A DNA stretch of 64,000 bases from DASQUK01 sp035641315. Its GTDB lineage: Bacteria > Actinomycetota > Acidimicrobiia > Acidimicrobiales > VFJN01. Of the stretch, positions 30,912-41,281 are shown piece after piece. Location of the stretch: NCBI GenBank assembly GCA_035641315.1, contig DASQUK010000004.1, positions 36,009 through 100,008 of the forward strand. Reading direction: 5' to 3'. A program made the translations under genes and the position numbers. Every line of letters starts with the position of its first letter. Positions within the stretch are counted from its first letter, which is position 1. The notes beneath the pieces were generated by a model. That model had not been told where the DNA came from, made no database searches, and was given only the letters and a program-made list of their open reading frames with translations.

Positions 30912-33900
30912 ATGTTCCTCAAGGCGCTGACCCTCAAGGGGTTCAAGTCCTTCGCGGAGTCCACCACGCTCGAGATGCAGCCGGGGGTGACCGTCGTCGT
31001 CGGGCCCAACGGCTCGGGGAAGTCCAACGTGGTCGACGCCATCGGCTGGGTGCTCGGGGCCCAGGCCCCCTCGGCGGTGCGCAGCCAGAAGATGGAGGAC
31101 GTGATCTTCGCCGGCACCGCCCGGCGGCCAGCGCTGGGGCGGACCGAGGTGAGCCTGACCATCGACAACGATGCCGGGCTGCTGCCGATCGACTTCACCG
31201 AGGTGACGGTGACCCGCACGCTGTGGCGCTCGGGCGAGAGCGAGTACGCCATCAACGGCGTGCCCTGCCGCCTGCTCGACGTGCAGGAGCTGTTCAGCGA
31301 CACCGGCGTCGGCCGCCAGCAGCACGTCATCGTGGGGCAGGGGCAGATCGACGCCGTGCTCAACGCCAAGCCCGAGGAGCGGCGGCTCGTCATCGAGGAG
31401 GCCGCCGGCATCCTCAAGCACCGCAAGCGCAAGGAGCGTTCCGAGCGCCGCCTGGCCGCCACGGAGGTCAACCTCGTGCGCCTCGGCGACCTGCTGCGGG
31501 AGGTGCGCCGCCAGCTCCGCCCCCTCGAGCGCCAAGCCGAGGCCGCCCGCCGCCACGGCGATCTGGTGGCCGAGCTCCGGGCCCTGCACGTGTTCGTCGC
31601 CGGCCGCGAGCTGACCACCCTCAAGCGGCGGCTCGGCGACCTGACGGCGGCGCGGGCCGAGCTGCGCAACGAGGAGACCCTGCTCAAGCAGCGCCTCACC
31701 GAGCTCGACACCGCGGTGCTGACCGCCGAGTCCCGGCTCGGTGCGCTCGGCGGCAGCGAGGTCGGTGACTTGCTGGCGGCCCTTGAGGCGCTGCGGGAGA
31801 AGGCCCGGGGCCAGCTCGCGCTGCTGGCCGAACGCCGCCGGGGTGTCGACCGCGAGCGGGCCGCCTTCGTCAACCAGGACGTGATTGCCAGCCTCGAGGC
31901 CGACTCCGCCCAGCTGCGGGCCGCGCTCGCCAGCGTCGACGCCGACGCCGCGGGACTGGCACCCGAGGCCGAGGCGCTGGCGGCCGCCGAGTCCGAGGTG
32001 GCCGAGGCCCGGGCGGGGTTCGAGCGGGAGTGGGTGGGCGTGGACGTGCCCGCTCCCTCGGGACGGGCGGCCGAGGTGCGTGGCGAGCTCGGGGCGCTGC
32101 GGGCCGCGTTGGCCCAGGCTGACGGCGGTCAGCGGCGGACGGTGGAGCGGGTCGCGCAGCTGCGGACGAAGCTCGAGCGTCTCGTTCGGGAAGCTGCCGA
32201 GGCGGCGGCGCAGATCGCCGTGCTGGAGCGGACCGAGCCCGAGTTGGCGGCGGCGGTCGAGTCTGCGGGAGCTCGCCGCGCGACCACCGAGGCCGCGGCG
32301 CAGGCGGCGGGGCAGCGGCGGGAGACGGCGCAGGCTGAGCGCCACGCGTGGGCGGCCCGCTGCGAGGCGCTGGAGCTGGCGCTCGACCAGGCCCGGGCTC
32401 GTGCCGGGACCGAGCGGCTCGCGGCGGTGGACGGCGTGCTCGGGACGTTGCTCGACCTGGTGGACATCGATGGCGGCTGGGAGGCGGCGGTCGAGGCCGC
32501 CTGCGGCGAGGCGCTGGCGGCCGTGGTCGTCGACTCGGTGGCGTCCGGGCGCCGGGCGCTGCAGGTCCTGGCCGACGGGGACGTGCCCGGCGCCGTCCTG
32601 GCCCTCGGCATCGCCCCGGCTCCGAACCTGCCCCCGCCGGTGGGCAAGCCGGTCCTGGCACACGTGCGCCCCCGCCGCGCCGAGGTGGCGCCGCTCCTCC
32701 AGGGTCTGCTCGGTGCCGCCGTCGCGGTGGACGGGACCTGGCAGGCGGCGGTCGACGCCGCGTTGGCCCATCCCCAGGCGGTGGTCGTGACCCGCGAGGG
32801 TGGCCGCTTCGGGCCGACGGGCTGGCGGCTCGGCGGTGCCGCCACCGGCGCCACGGGCGCAGCGCTCGACGAGGCCCGCAAGGCAGCGACGCGCGCCGTC
32901 GCCGCCGCCGAGCGGGCCGAGGCCGATCACCGGGCGGCCCGTGCCGCGGTCGACGAGGCCCGCGACCGCGAGCAGGCCGCCGTCGATCGGCTCGACGACG
33001 CCCGCCGGGCGTTGGCGGCCGCGGGGGCGGCGCAGGAGCGGGCCGTCGCCGACCGCAACGACACCGCCGGCGAGCTGGCGGCGCTGGCCGAGCAGCAGGC
33101 CGACGCCGGTGACCGGCTGACACGCGACCGGGCTCGCGCCGCCGAGCTCGAGGCGCTGCTGCCCCAGCTCGAGGCCGAGGAGTCGGCCCTGCGGGAGCGG
33201 GCCGAGGCCATGGCGGAGGCCCGCCGCCAGCTGGACGACCGGGCAGCCGAGGTGGCGGCCGCGCGCATCGCCCTGGACCAGCGCCGCACTGCGCTGATCG
33301 ACCGCGGCGGCTACCTGCGCCAGCGCCTTGCGAAGATCGAGGAGCGGCTGTCCGGATCGCTGGAGGCCCGGCGCGAGGCCGAGGTCCACCGCGGCCGCCT
33401 CGACGCGACCGAGCGGGCGCTCGACCGGCTGGCGGGGTTCGTCGGCGATCGGCTGGCTGGCGTGGACGAGCGGCTGCACGCCGTGCAGGAACGCCGCCGC
33501 CGCGAGACCGACGCCCAGCGGGCGTTGTCCTCCGAGCTCGAGGGCTGCCGCCGCGAACGCTCGACCAAGGAGCGCACGCTGGCGGAGCTGCGGGAGCGGG
33601 CGCAGCGCGCCGAGATCGACGAGGCCGAGGTCCGAGTGCGGCTCGAGCAGGCCATCGAGCTGTGCCGCACGCAGTTGGACGTCGAGCCGGAGGCCGCCAT
33701 CCGCGCCGAGGCGCCGGAGCTGCCCGAGGGCGTGACGCCCGCCGCCCGGGTCCGGGATCTGGAGCGCGAGCTCCGGGTCATGGGCCCCATCAACCCGCTC
33801 GCCCTGGAGGAGTTCGAGGCCCTGTCCGAGCGCCACACGTTCCTGGCCGAACAGCTCGACGACGTCAAGGCCAGCCGCCGGGAGCTCAACAAGGTGATCC

Positions 33901-34382
33901 GGGCCATCGACGAGGAGATCGTGCGGGTGTTCGCCGCCGCCTTCGCCGACGTCAGCGAGAACTTCGAGCAGCTCTTCGCCACGCTGTTCCCCGGGGGCCA
34001 GGGGCGGCTGCGCCTCACCAACCCGGACGACCTGCTCAACACCGGCGTCGAGGTCGAGGCCAAGCCGTCGGGCAAGAACGTCAAGAAGCTGTCGCTGCTG
34101 TCCGGCGGTGAGCGCTCGCTCACGGCGCTGGCCTACCTGTTCGCGGTGTTCCGCAGCCGGCCGTCGCCGTTCTACGTGATGGACGAGGTCGAGGCGGCGC
34201 TCGACGACGTGAACCTGCACCGCTTCCTCGACCTCATCGCCGAGTTCCGGCGGGAGGCCCAGCTCATCATCGTCAGCCACCAGAAGCGCACCATGGAGGC
34301 GGCCGACTGCCTCTACGGCGTCACCATGCAGACGGGAGGCTCGTCCAAGGTCGTCAGCGAGAAGGTGACCGCCGGAGCGTAG
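30912..34382 (+). CDS. smc: Chromosome segregation protein SMC
   Basis: 1156 aa ATPase of the condensin-like Smc-ScpAB complex. N-terminal FLKALTLKGFKSFAES and Walker A VVGPNGSGKSNVVDAI; two long coiled-coil arms, very Ala/Arg/Glu-rich; the hinge at about residues 495-665 (ERLAAVDGVLGTLLDLVDID, RFGPTGWRLGG); C-terminal MGPINPLALEEFE, signature LLSGGERSLTALAYLFAVF and Walker B FYVMDEVEAALDD. The length is normal for actinobacteria. scpA/scpB are not in the window. Downstream, where ftsY usually follows, lies a decayed conservon. Confidence 0.97.
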   Translation: MFLKALTLKGFKSFAESTTLEMQPGVTVVVGPNGSGKSNVVDAIGWVLGAQAPSAVRSQKMEDVIFAGTARRPALGRTEVSLTIDNDAGLLPIDFTEVTVTRTLWRSGESEYAINGVPCRLLDVQELFSDTGVGRQQHVIVGQGQIDAVLNAKPEERRLVIEEAAGILKHRKRKERSERRLAATEVNLVRLGDLLREVRRQLRPLERQAEAARRHGDLVAELRALHVFVAGRELTTLKRRLGDLTAARAELRNEETLLKQRLTELDTAVLTAESRLGALGGSEVGDLLAALEALREKARGQLALLAERRRGVDRERAAFVNQDVIASLEADSAQLRAALASVDADAAGLAPEAEALAAAESEVAEARAGFEREWVGVDVPAPSGRAAEVRGELGALRAALAQADGGQRRTVERVAQLRTKLERLVREAAEAAAQIAVLERTEPELAAAVESAGARRATTEAAAQAAGQRRETAQAERHAWAARCEALELALDQARARAGTERLAAVDGVLGTLLDLVDIDGGWEAAVEAACGEALAAVVVDSVASGRRALQVLADGDVPGAVLALGIAPAPNLPPPVGKPVLAHVRPRRAEVAPLLQGLLGAAVAVDGTWQAAVDAALAHPQAVVVTREGGRFGPTGWRLGGAATGATGAALDEARKAATRAVAAAERAEADHRAARAAVDEARDREQAAVDRLDDARRALAAAGAAQERAVADRNDTAGELAALAEQQADAGDRLTRDRARAAELEALLPQLEAEESALRERAEAMAEARRQLDDRAAEVAAARIALDQRRTALIDRGGYLRQRLAKIEERLSGSLEARREAEVHRGRLDATERALDRLAGFVGDRLAGVDERLHAVQERRRRETDAQRALSSELEGCRRERSTKERTLAELRERAQRAEIDEAEVRVRLEQAIELCRTQLDVEPEAAIRAEAPELPEGVTPAARVRDLERELRVMGPINPLALEEFEALSERHTFLAEQLDDVKASRRELNKVIRAIDEEIVRVFAAAFADVSENFEQLFATLFPGGQGRLRLTNPDDLLNTGVEVEAKPSGKNVKKLSLLSGGERSLTALAYLFAVFRSRPSPFYVMDEVEAALDDVNLHRFLDLIAEFRREAQLIIVSHQKRTMEAADCLYGVTMQTGGSSKVVSEKVTAGA

Positions 34383-34489
34383 GTCACACGGTGGCGGTGC
34401 GGCTGACCGTGGGCCCGGCCGCGAGCCCCGGCGGGCTTACAGCTCGCGCCGAGACCGGTTGTGTTGGTTCCGACGTCCGGCCGCCCGCC

Positions 34490-34850
34490 TTACGCGATCG
34501 CCTTGACCCGGGCGATCAGCCGGTTGAGCAGGTCGATGTCGTCGGCCGGGTTGCCGGCGTCGTGCACGTCGACCAGGCCGGTGGCGACCAGGTCGGCGAT
34601 GAGCACCCGCACCACGCCGAGCGGTGTGCGGAGCGCGGCGCTCTGCCACCGACCGGGCGGCCCGGCAATCGTCCACGATCCGGCGCTGCTCGGCGGGGAG
34701 CGTCGTCGACGTCGCCCTGCCGAGCGACGTGGCGGTCACCATCGCCTCGACCGCCAACGATCCCAGCGCGGGGCGGGTCCGTCACCCGGTGAAGAGGTAG
34801 GGGCGGACGATGCCGGCCTCGACCTCCCAGGCGTCGTCGGGCGGCGACCC
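34490..34850 (-). pseudogene. DUF742 (CvnC-like) pseudogene
   Basis: Read on the minus strand across frames, this encodes a broken DUF742 protein: WEVEAGIVRPYLFTG, then an in-frame TGA where family members have Gly (TGGRTRP), then LAVEAMVTATSLG and RRIVDDCRAARSVAE, then a frameshift, then LRTPLGVVRVLIADLVATGL to the end. One nonsense and at least one frameshift show it is dead. DUF742 is the CvnC component of the four-gene conservon. No Roadblock (CvnB) or GTPase (CvnD) gene is found next to it. Confidence 0.75.
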
Positions 34851-36226
34851 TCAACCATGGGTCTGGCGGGGGCCGACGCTCGTCGGCTGTCCGTTGATCG
34901 GTTGGACGACCGGGGCCGGCGGGGCCGGGGCCCCGGCACCAGCCGGCGCGGCCGTCAGCAGCTGCGCCGACAGGATCACGTGGGCCGTGACCCCACCCAG
35001 CGGCGACGGCGCGAGCGTGACCTCGACGCCGTGCCGGTCGGCCAGCCGTCCCACGACGTAGAGCCCCAGGAACCGCGACACGGCGAAGTCGCGCACGGGC
35101 GGGTCGCTGATGCGGGCGTTGGCCTCGTCCATCCGGTCGGCCGGCATTCCCAGCCCGGCGTCGATCACCGACAGCACGTAACGCCCGTCCCGGGTCCCCC
35201 GCCCGGTCACCACCACCCGCTCGGTGGGCGGCGAGTAGGCGAGGGCGTTGTCGACCAGTTCGGCCAGCAGATGCGAGATGTCGCTCACCCCCGACCCCAA
35301 CACCGACACGGGCACCAGGCGCTCGATGTCGACACGGGTGTAGTCGGTCGCCTGGCGACGGCCGCCCGCACGACGTTCACGATCGAGACCGGGCGGGCCC
35401 ACGGGCGGGGCGAGTCGGCGCCGGCGATCACCAGCATGTTCTCGGCGTTGCGGCGCATCCGGGTGGCGAGGTGGTCGAGCAGGAACAGGTCGGCCAACGC
35501 GTCCGGGTCGTCGGTCTTGGCCTCGGCCTGGTCGATGTGGGCGAGCTGCCGGGTGATCAGGTTCTGGTTGCGGCCGCCCGAGGTTGACGAAGACGTCGTT
35601 GACGTTGCGCCGGAGCGCCGCCTGCTCGGCGTCCAGCGCGACCGCGGTGCCTGGACGGCTCGCCGGGTCGAAGGCGCCCCGAGCCAGCACGGGCGTGAGC
35701 AGGCTCTGCTGGAGCGCCACGGCCTCGACCGCGCGGGTCAGCGACTCGAACGACTGGGCCGGGCCGACCAGCCCGGAGTCGGTGATGCCACGGACCCGGG
35801 TCGTCCCATCGTCGAGCAGCGGGTCGAGCAACCTGGCGTAGTCGGCGAGCACGTCGTCGATGGCGGCGTCGCCGCCGCCGACCGCCCTGGCGCAGCTCGG
35901 CCAGCCGGGCGGGCGCGTCGGTTGCGACGCCGGGGGCGAGGTCGTCGAGCACCACGTCGCTCTGGCCGCGTTGGAACCCGAGCTCGCGGCCGCAGGTCCG
36001 CAGCATCCCGGTCGGCCAGGGTGCCGGCCGACAGTCCCCGCTCGCGGGACAGCTCCAGCGCCGCCCGTACCGATACGACCGCCGCCTCGGTGCGCGCGAC
36101 CGAGGCGCGGCTGCGATCGACCTCGTCGGCCGACCACACGACGCCCAACGTCGCCACGATGGGGAGCGCCGCCAGGGGCACGGTCAGCAGGCCGAGGAGC
36201 TTGGTACGGATCGAGGCGGCGCGCAT
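34851..36226 (-). pseudogene. CvnA-type sensor histidine kinase pseudogene (NIT-like sensor)
   Basis: Minus-strand remnant readable only by changing frame at least four times (near 36005, 35885, 35575 and 35355). Fragments in order: a membrane start RAASIRTKLLGLLTVPLAAL, a helical extracytoplasmic nitrate/nitrite-sensor-like region (ALELSRERGLSAGTLADRD), VFVNLG then GRNQNLITRQLAHID, the phospho-acceptor region LDHLATRMRRNAENMLV and an ATPase domain with ELVDNALAYSPP and DAGLGMP. These are marks of conservon kinases. Damage is confined to this locus; neighbours are intact, which argues against general sequencing error. Confidence 0.75.
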
Positions 36227-36368
36227 GGTTCCCAGCGTCGAGGACGCTGCTTGCGACCGGACCAGCTGGTCAAGCCCTCGGCCAGCCGTCCGGACAAGGT
36301 TCGCCGTCACTTCGGCCCCGGTCAACCGGAAGGCCGCGGTCCGTTCACCCGATGCCGCCAGCGGCCCC

Positions 36369-36398
36369 TTCGGGCGCCCTCGGGGGGACCGGTAGGCT
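36369..36398 (+). promoter_or_regulatory. ftsY promoter, same sequence type as proS
   Basis: TTCGGG (36369-36374), 18-nt spacer, TAGGCT (36393-36398) within GGACCGGTAGGCTCCG. The proS promoter has the same order and nearly the same bases. The -10 box lies 11 nt before the ftsY ATG. Confidence 0.45.
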
Positions 36399-36409
36399 CC
36401 GGCATCACC

Positions 36410-37558
36410 ATGGAGATCGGGATCATCATCGCCGTCGTCGCCGTCGTGATCCTGGCCGCCGTCGCCTTCGCCGCCCGCCGGACCGCACGAGGCGGCGTCC
36501 TGGAGCCCCCGCCCCCGCCCGAGGCCCCGCCGGCGGAACCCGTGGACGAGGAGTTGGCGGCCCAGGTGGAAGACGCCCTCGCCGCGGTGCACGACGAGGC
36601 AAGCCGCGCCACCACGCTGGAGGCGCCCCCGCCCGCGCCCGAGGCCCCGGCGCCTCCGGCGGTCCGGCCCAGCTTCCGCGACCGCCTCGCCAAGGCGCGT
36701 GGCGCGCTCGGGGGCTACCTGGGCAGCATCCGGTCCCGCAAGGTGGACGCCGAGACGTGGGAGGAGCTGGAGGAGGCCCTCATCCGCGCCGACGTCGGCG
36801 TCGCCACCACCCAACGCGTGCTCGACGACCTCCAGGCGACGGCCAAGGCCGAGGGGATCACCGAGCCCGAGGTGCTGCTCGACCGGCTCAAGTCGGAGCT
36901 GAAGGGGGTGCTGGCCGAGGGCGACCGGTCGCTGCGGTTCGAGCCCGGCAGGCCAAACGTGTGGTTGTTCGTCGGCGTCAACGGCGTGGGCAAGACGACC
37001 ACAATCGGCAAGATCGCCCGGCAGCAGCTCGACCAGGGACGGTCGGTGATCATGGCGGCCGCCGACACCTTCCGCGCCGCCGCACCCGAGCAGCTGGGTC
37101 TGTGGGCCGAGCGCACCGGTGCCGACATCGTGCGGGGCAGCGAGGGCGGCGATCCATCGGCCGTCGTGTTCGACGCCGTCCAGCGGGCCGCGGCCCGGGG
37201 CAACGACCTCGTGCTGGCCGACACCGCGGGCCGGCTGCACACCAAGACCAACCTGATGGACGAGCTGCGCAAGGTCCGCCGTGTGGCCGACCGCGAACCG
37301 GGAACCGTTACCGAGGTGCTCCTGGTCCTCGATGCCACCACCGGCCAGAACGGCTTGGCGCAGGCCCAGCAGTTCACCGAGGCCGTCGACGTGACCGGCG
37401 TGGTGCTCACCAAGCTCGACGGCTCGGCCAGGGGCGGCATCGCGCTCGCCATCCAGGCCAGCCTCGGCATCCCGATCAAGCTGGTGGGTCTGGGCGAGGG
37501 GGTCGGCGACCTGGTCGAGTTCGACCACGACGAGTTCGTCGAGGCGCTGTTCGCGTGA
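36410..37558 (+). CDS. ftsY: Signal recognition particle receptor FtsY
   Basis: 382 aa SRP GTPase at the membrane. An N-terminal hydrophobic helix (IGIIIAVVAVVILAAVAFAA) anchors it, followed by a Pro/Glu/Ala-rich acidic linker (about residues 27-85), then the N domain and G domain: G1 GVNGVGKTTTIGKIA, ADTFRAAAPEQL, DTAGRLHTKTNLMDEL, TKLDGSARGG and the closing GLGEGVGDL. ATG at 36410 matches the membrane-anchor start. Together with Ffh (1 kb on) it forms the co-translational targeting pathway. Confidence 0.96.
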   Translation: MEIGIIIAVVAVVILAAVAFAARRTARGGVLEPPPPPEAPPAEPVDEELAAQVEDALAAVHDEASRATTLEAPPPAPEAPAPPAVRPSFRDRLAKARGALGGYLGSIRSRKVDAETWEELEEALIRADVGVATTQRVLDDLQATAKAEGITEPEVLLDRLKSELKGVLAEGDRSLRFEPGRPNVWLFVGVNGVGKTTTIGKIARQQLDQGRSVIMAAADTFRAAAPEQLGLWAERTGADIVRGSEGGDPSAVVFDAVQRAAARGNDLVLADTAGRLHTKTNLMDELRKVRRVADREPGTVTEVLLVLDATTGQNGLAQAQQFTEAVDVTGVVLTKLDGSARGGIALAIQASLGIPIKLVGLGEGVGDLVEFDHDEFVEALFA

Positions 37559-37583
37559 GGTGCGACGCACAGGAGGTGGCAAC

Positions 37584-38054
37584 GTGATCCGGACCCTGCT
37601 CTTGCCGGTGAGGGCGACGCTCGGCGTCGGCAAGCTGTCGGCCAAGACCGGCTACCGCACCGGCAAGCTCTCCGCCCGCTCGACCTACCGGGTGGGGCGG
37701 CTCATCGGCCTGCGGCGCACGCTGCTGCTGGGGGTCGGCGTCGGCATCGGCATGCTGGTCGCCCCCACGTCGGGCCAGGAGATGCGCGACAAGCTGCGCC
37801 GCCAGTGGGAGAGCCGGCGCGGCCCGGCCAGCGACGACGCGGTGGCCGAGCGGGTGCGCTACGAGCTGTCGCACTCGCCCCGCACGTGGCATCTGCCCCA
37901 GCCCGCGGTCGAGGTGGTGGGGGGCAAGGCGATCCTCACCGGCGGCGCCCCGCACGCCACCGGCAAGGCCGACATCGAGCGCGCCGCCGCCTCGGTCCCC
38001 GGCGTGGCCGAGGTCGACAGCCGCCTGGTGGTCGGCAGCGGCGACGGCGGCTAA
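37584..38054 (+). CDS. BON-domain protein
   Basis: 156 aa. The N-terminal part is basic and glycine-rich (KLSAKTGYRTGKLSARSTYR), followed by one hydrophobic segment (LLLGVGVGIGMLVAP) and an MRDKLRRQWESRRG linker; the C-terminal ~70 residues are a BON domain (VRYELSHSPRTWHLPQPAVE, GVAEVDSRLVV). BON domains bind membranes or phospholipids. GTG at 37584 has an ideal AGGAGGTG ribosome site and is preferred over a start at 37560. It begins 25 nt after ftsY and is probably co-transcribed with it. Confidence 0.8.
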   Translation: MIRTLLLPVRATLGVGKLSAKTGYRTGKLSARSTYRVGRLIGLRRTLLLGVGVGIGMLVAPTSGQEMRDKLRRQWESRRGPASDDAVAERVRYELSHSPRTWHLPQPAVEVVGGKAILTGGAPHATGKADIERAAASVPGVAEVDSRLVVGSGDGG

Positions 38055-38081
38055 GGACGAGGCGACGCTCGGCATGCTCCG

Positions 38082-38552
38082 TTGGGGACGCTGATCCGCT
38101 CGTTCGATGAGAGCGACCTGGCCTGGGCCGAGGAACTGATCGGTACCCACTTTGGCGGGCGGCTCCAGGCCAGACTCGGGTCGCTCGTCGATGCGCTCGC
38201 CTGCCCCGGCCTGGTCGCCGAGCACGACGGGGAGCGGGTGGGCATCGTGACCTTCGACGTGGACGACGGGGACGTGGAGATCGTCTATCTCGAGGTGACG
38301 ACGTCGCGCGCCAACGTCGGGACCGCGCTGTTGGACGCGGTGCAAGAACGGACGGGAGCACGTCGGCTCTGGCTCGTCACGACCAATGACAACCTCGACG
38401 CACTGCGCTTCTACCAGCGTCGTGGTTTCCGCATCAGCGAGATCCGCATCGGAGCGGTCGAGGCCGCCCGGCGGTCGCTCAAGCCGTCGATTCCCGAGAC
38501 GGGGCGCCATGGCATCCCGATACGCGACGAGATCGTCCTGACGACCCTCTGA
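38082..38552 (+). CDS. GNAT-family N-acetyltransferase
   Basis: 156 aa. GNAT landmarks: a long helix DLAWAEELIGTHFGG, strands GLVAEHDGERVGIVTF and VEIVYLEVTTSRANVGTALL (acetyl-CoA loop, weak Q/RxxGxG/A) and NLDALRFYQRRGFRISEI, the typical C-terminal motif. The acceptor substrate is unknown. TTG start at 38082; no other start lies between it and the conserved first strand. Ends 50 nt before ffh. Confidence 0.85.
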   Translation: MGTLIRSFDESDLAWAEELIGTHFGGRLQARLGSLVDALACPGLVAEHDGERVGIVTFDVDDGDVEIVYLEVTTSRANVGTALLDAVQERTGARRLWLVTTNDNLDALRFYQRRGFRISEIRIGAVEAARRSLKPSIPETGRHGIPIRDEIVLTTL

Positions 38553-38587
38553 GCTCCAGCAAGGGCCGAGCCCGGGACCGCGGCCGA

Positions 38588-38593
38588 TAGGCT
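38588..38593 (+). promoter_or_regulatory. Candidate ffh -10 box (TAGGCT)
   Basis: TAGGCT ends 9 nt before the ffh ATG; no Shine-Dalgarno. Same TANGCT family as ftsY, rpsB, rpmF and acpP. Confidence 0.35.
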
Positions 38594-38602
38594 CTGTGGC
38601 TC

Positions 38603-40042
<1,440 letters not shown>

Positions 40043-40075
40043 CCTCGCAACCCCCAACACGAAAGAAGAAGAAGA

Positions 40076-40393
40076 GTGGCCGTCAAGCTCCGCCTCATGC
40101 GGATGGGCAAGAAGAAGCAACCGACCTACCGCGTGGTGGCGGCCGACTCCCGGTCGCCCCGTGACGGGCGGTTCATCGAGATCGTGGGCGTCTACGACCC
40201 TCGGCGCGATCCCTCCACGATCCGCATCGACAACGACAAGGCCGTCGACTGGCTGCGCAAGGGCGCTCAGCCCACCGACCCAGTGCGCAAGCTGCTCGAG
40301 ATCTCGGGCGCGTGGGAGACCTACAGCGGCGAGGCCTCGTCCCGGCCGGCGCCCGCCGAGGCTGTCGGCTCCACCGCCGAGAGCGCCAAGTGA
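40076..40393 (+). CDS. rpsP: Small ribosomal subunit protein bS16
   Basis: 105 aa. VKLRLMRMGKKKQPTYRVVA, then SPRDGRFIEIVGVYDPR and KAVDWLRKGAQPTDPVRKLL are the complete bS16 fold. The C-terminal ~20 residues (SSRPAPAEAVGSTAESAK) are an unconserved Ala/Ser/Pro tail. GTG start preceded by a purine-rich AAGAAGAAGAAGAG. First gene of the conserved rpsP-KH-rimM-trmD-rplS set; the KH gene overlaps its stop by 4 nt. Confidence 0.97.
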   Translation: MAVKLRLMRMGKKKQPTYRVVAADSRSPRDGRFIEIVGVYDPRRDPSTIRIDNDKAVDWLRKGAQPTDPVRKLLEISGAWETYSGEASSRPAPAEAVGSTAESAK

Positions 40394-40674
40394 GCGACAC
40401 TGCGAGCCCGGCGTCGTCGCCGTCGTCTCTCGAGGTTCCGACCGCCCGCGCCGTGCTCGAGCACCTGGTGGGGTCGCTGGTCGAGGATCGTGACGCCGTG
40501 CGCATCGACACCGAGCAGGGCCGCAACCTGCCGCGGCTCACCGTCCGGGTCGGTCCCTCCGACATGGGTCGGGTCATCGGTAAGCGGGGCCGGGTGGCCC
40601 AGGCGATCCGCACCGTGACCCGGGCGGCCGCTGCCCGCGACGGCAGCGACGTCGAGGTCGAGTTCGAGGACTAG
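40390..40674 (+). CDS. khpA: KH-domain RNA-binding protein (KhpA/YlqC type)
   Basis: 94 aa. A Ser/Pro N-terminal stretch of ~12 residues, then a single KH domain with ARAVLEHLVGSLVEDRDAVR, the GxxG loop IGKRGRVAQAIRTV and the terminal strand DVEVEFED. KhpA works with KhpB in small RNA and mRNA control in Gram-positive bacteria. GTG start overlapping the rpsP stop as GTGA shows translational coupling. Confidence 0.93.
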   Translation: MSDTASPASSPSSLEVPTARAVLEHLVGSLVEDRDAVRIDTEQGRNLPRLTVRVGPSDMGRVIGKRGRVAQAIRTVTRAAAARDGSDVEVEFED

Positions 40675-40695
40675 TGCCGAGGACCCGGGGTCCTG

Positions 40696-41190
40696 ATGGC
40701 CGGTGACCCGGGCGGGAACCACCGGACGGCACCCCTGCTCGAGATCGGCCGCATCACCCGGTCCCATGGCCTGCGCGGCGAGGTGGTCGTCGACCTCACC
40801 ACCGACCGGGTCGAGCGCCTGACGCCCGGCGCGGTGCTCGAGAGCGACGCCGGCGAACTGACCGTCGTCGCGGTGCGTCCCCACCAGCGCCGCTGGATCG
40901 TGGCGTTCGAAGGCCGCACGAGCCGCGAGGACGCCGACCGGCTGCGCGGCGTCGCCCTGCGTGCCGAGGCCATCGACGACCCCGACGAACTGTGGGTGCA
41001 CGACCTGATCGGCAGCGAGGTCGTGACCGTCGGGGGCGACGCGGTCGGAACCTGTGTCGCGGTCGTGGCCAACCCGGCCTCGGACCTGCTCGAGCTCGAC
41101 AGCGGTGCGCTGGTGCCGGTCGTGTTCGTTGTCGAGCGGGCGCCTGGCCGGGTCACGATCGACCCGCCCGAGGGCCTGCTGGAGCCCTGA
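40696..41190 (+). CDS. rimM: Ribosome maturation factor RimM
   Basis: 164 aa. PLLEIGRITRSHGLRGEVVV is the RimM N-terminal barrel, EGRTSREDADRLRGVALRA the middle, and the PRC-barrel follows with DELWVHDLIGSEVV and SDLLELDSGALVPVVFVVE. It binds uS19 during 30S head assembly. The stop TGA is the first three bases of repeat copy R3. ATG at 40696 leaves a 15-residue hydrophilic leader. Confidence 0.95.
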   Translation: MAGDPGGNHRTAPLLEIGRITRSHGLRGEVVVDLTTDRVERLTPGAVLESDAGELTVVAVRPHQRRWIVAFEGRTSREDADRLRGVALRAEAIDDPDELWVHDLIGSEVVTVGGDAVGTCVAVVANPASDLLELDSGALVPVVFVVERAPGRVTIDPPEGLLEP

Positions 41191-41260
41191 GCGAGCGTCC
41201 GCAATGCAGCGAGCGTGGCCCGAGCGGCCCGGCCGAAGGCCAAGAGCGGGAAGCAACTGA
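41188..41260 (+). repeat. Dispersed hairpin repeat, copy R3
   Basis: Starts TGAGCGAGCG at the rimM stop, hairpin A here GCAATGC, second GCGAGCG, core GGCCCGAGCGGCCC, hairpin B GGCC-GAA-GGCC and tail AAGAGCGGGAAGCAAC ending in TGA. Ends 21 nt before trmD. Nearly identical to R1 from the second GCGAGCG onward. Confidence 0.7.
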
Positions 41261-41281
41261 CCGGTTGGGCGGGAGTCGGCC

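Noticed and set aside
30423..34280. Minus-strand open frame of 1285 codons over smc
   Set aside because: It is antisense to intact smc; long stop-free antisense frames are expected in high-GC coiled-coil genes.
34400..36395. Long plus-strand open frame of 644 codons
   Set aside because: It runs antisense to the kinase/DUF742 remnants, is rich in Arg/Gly/Pro/Ala typical of GC-rich shadow frames, and shows no domain.
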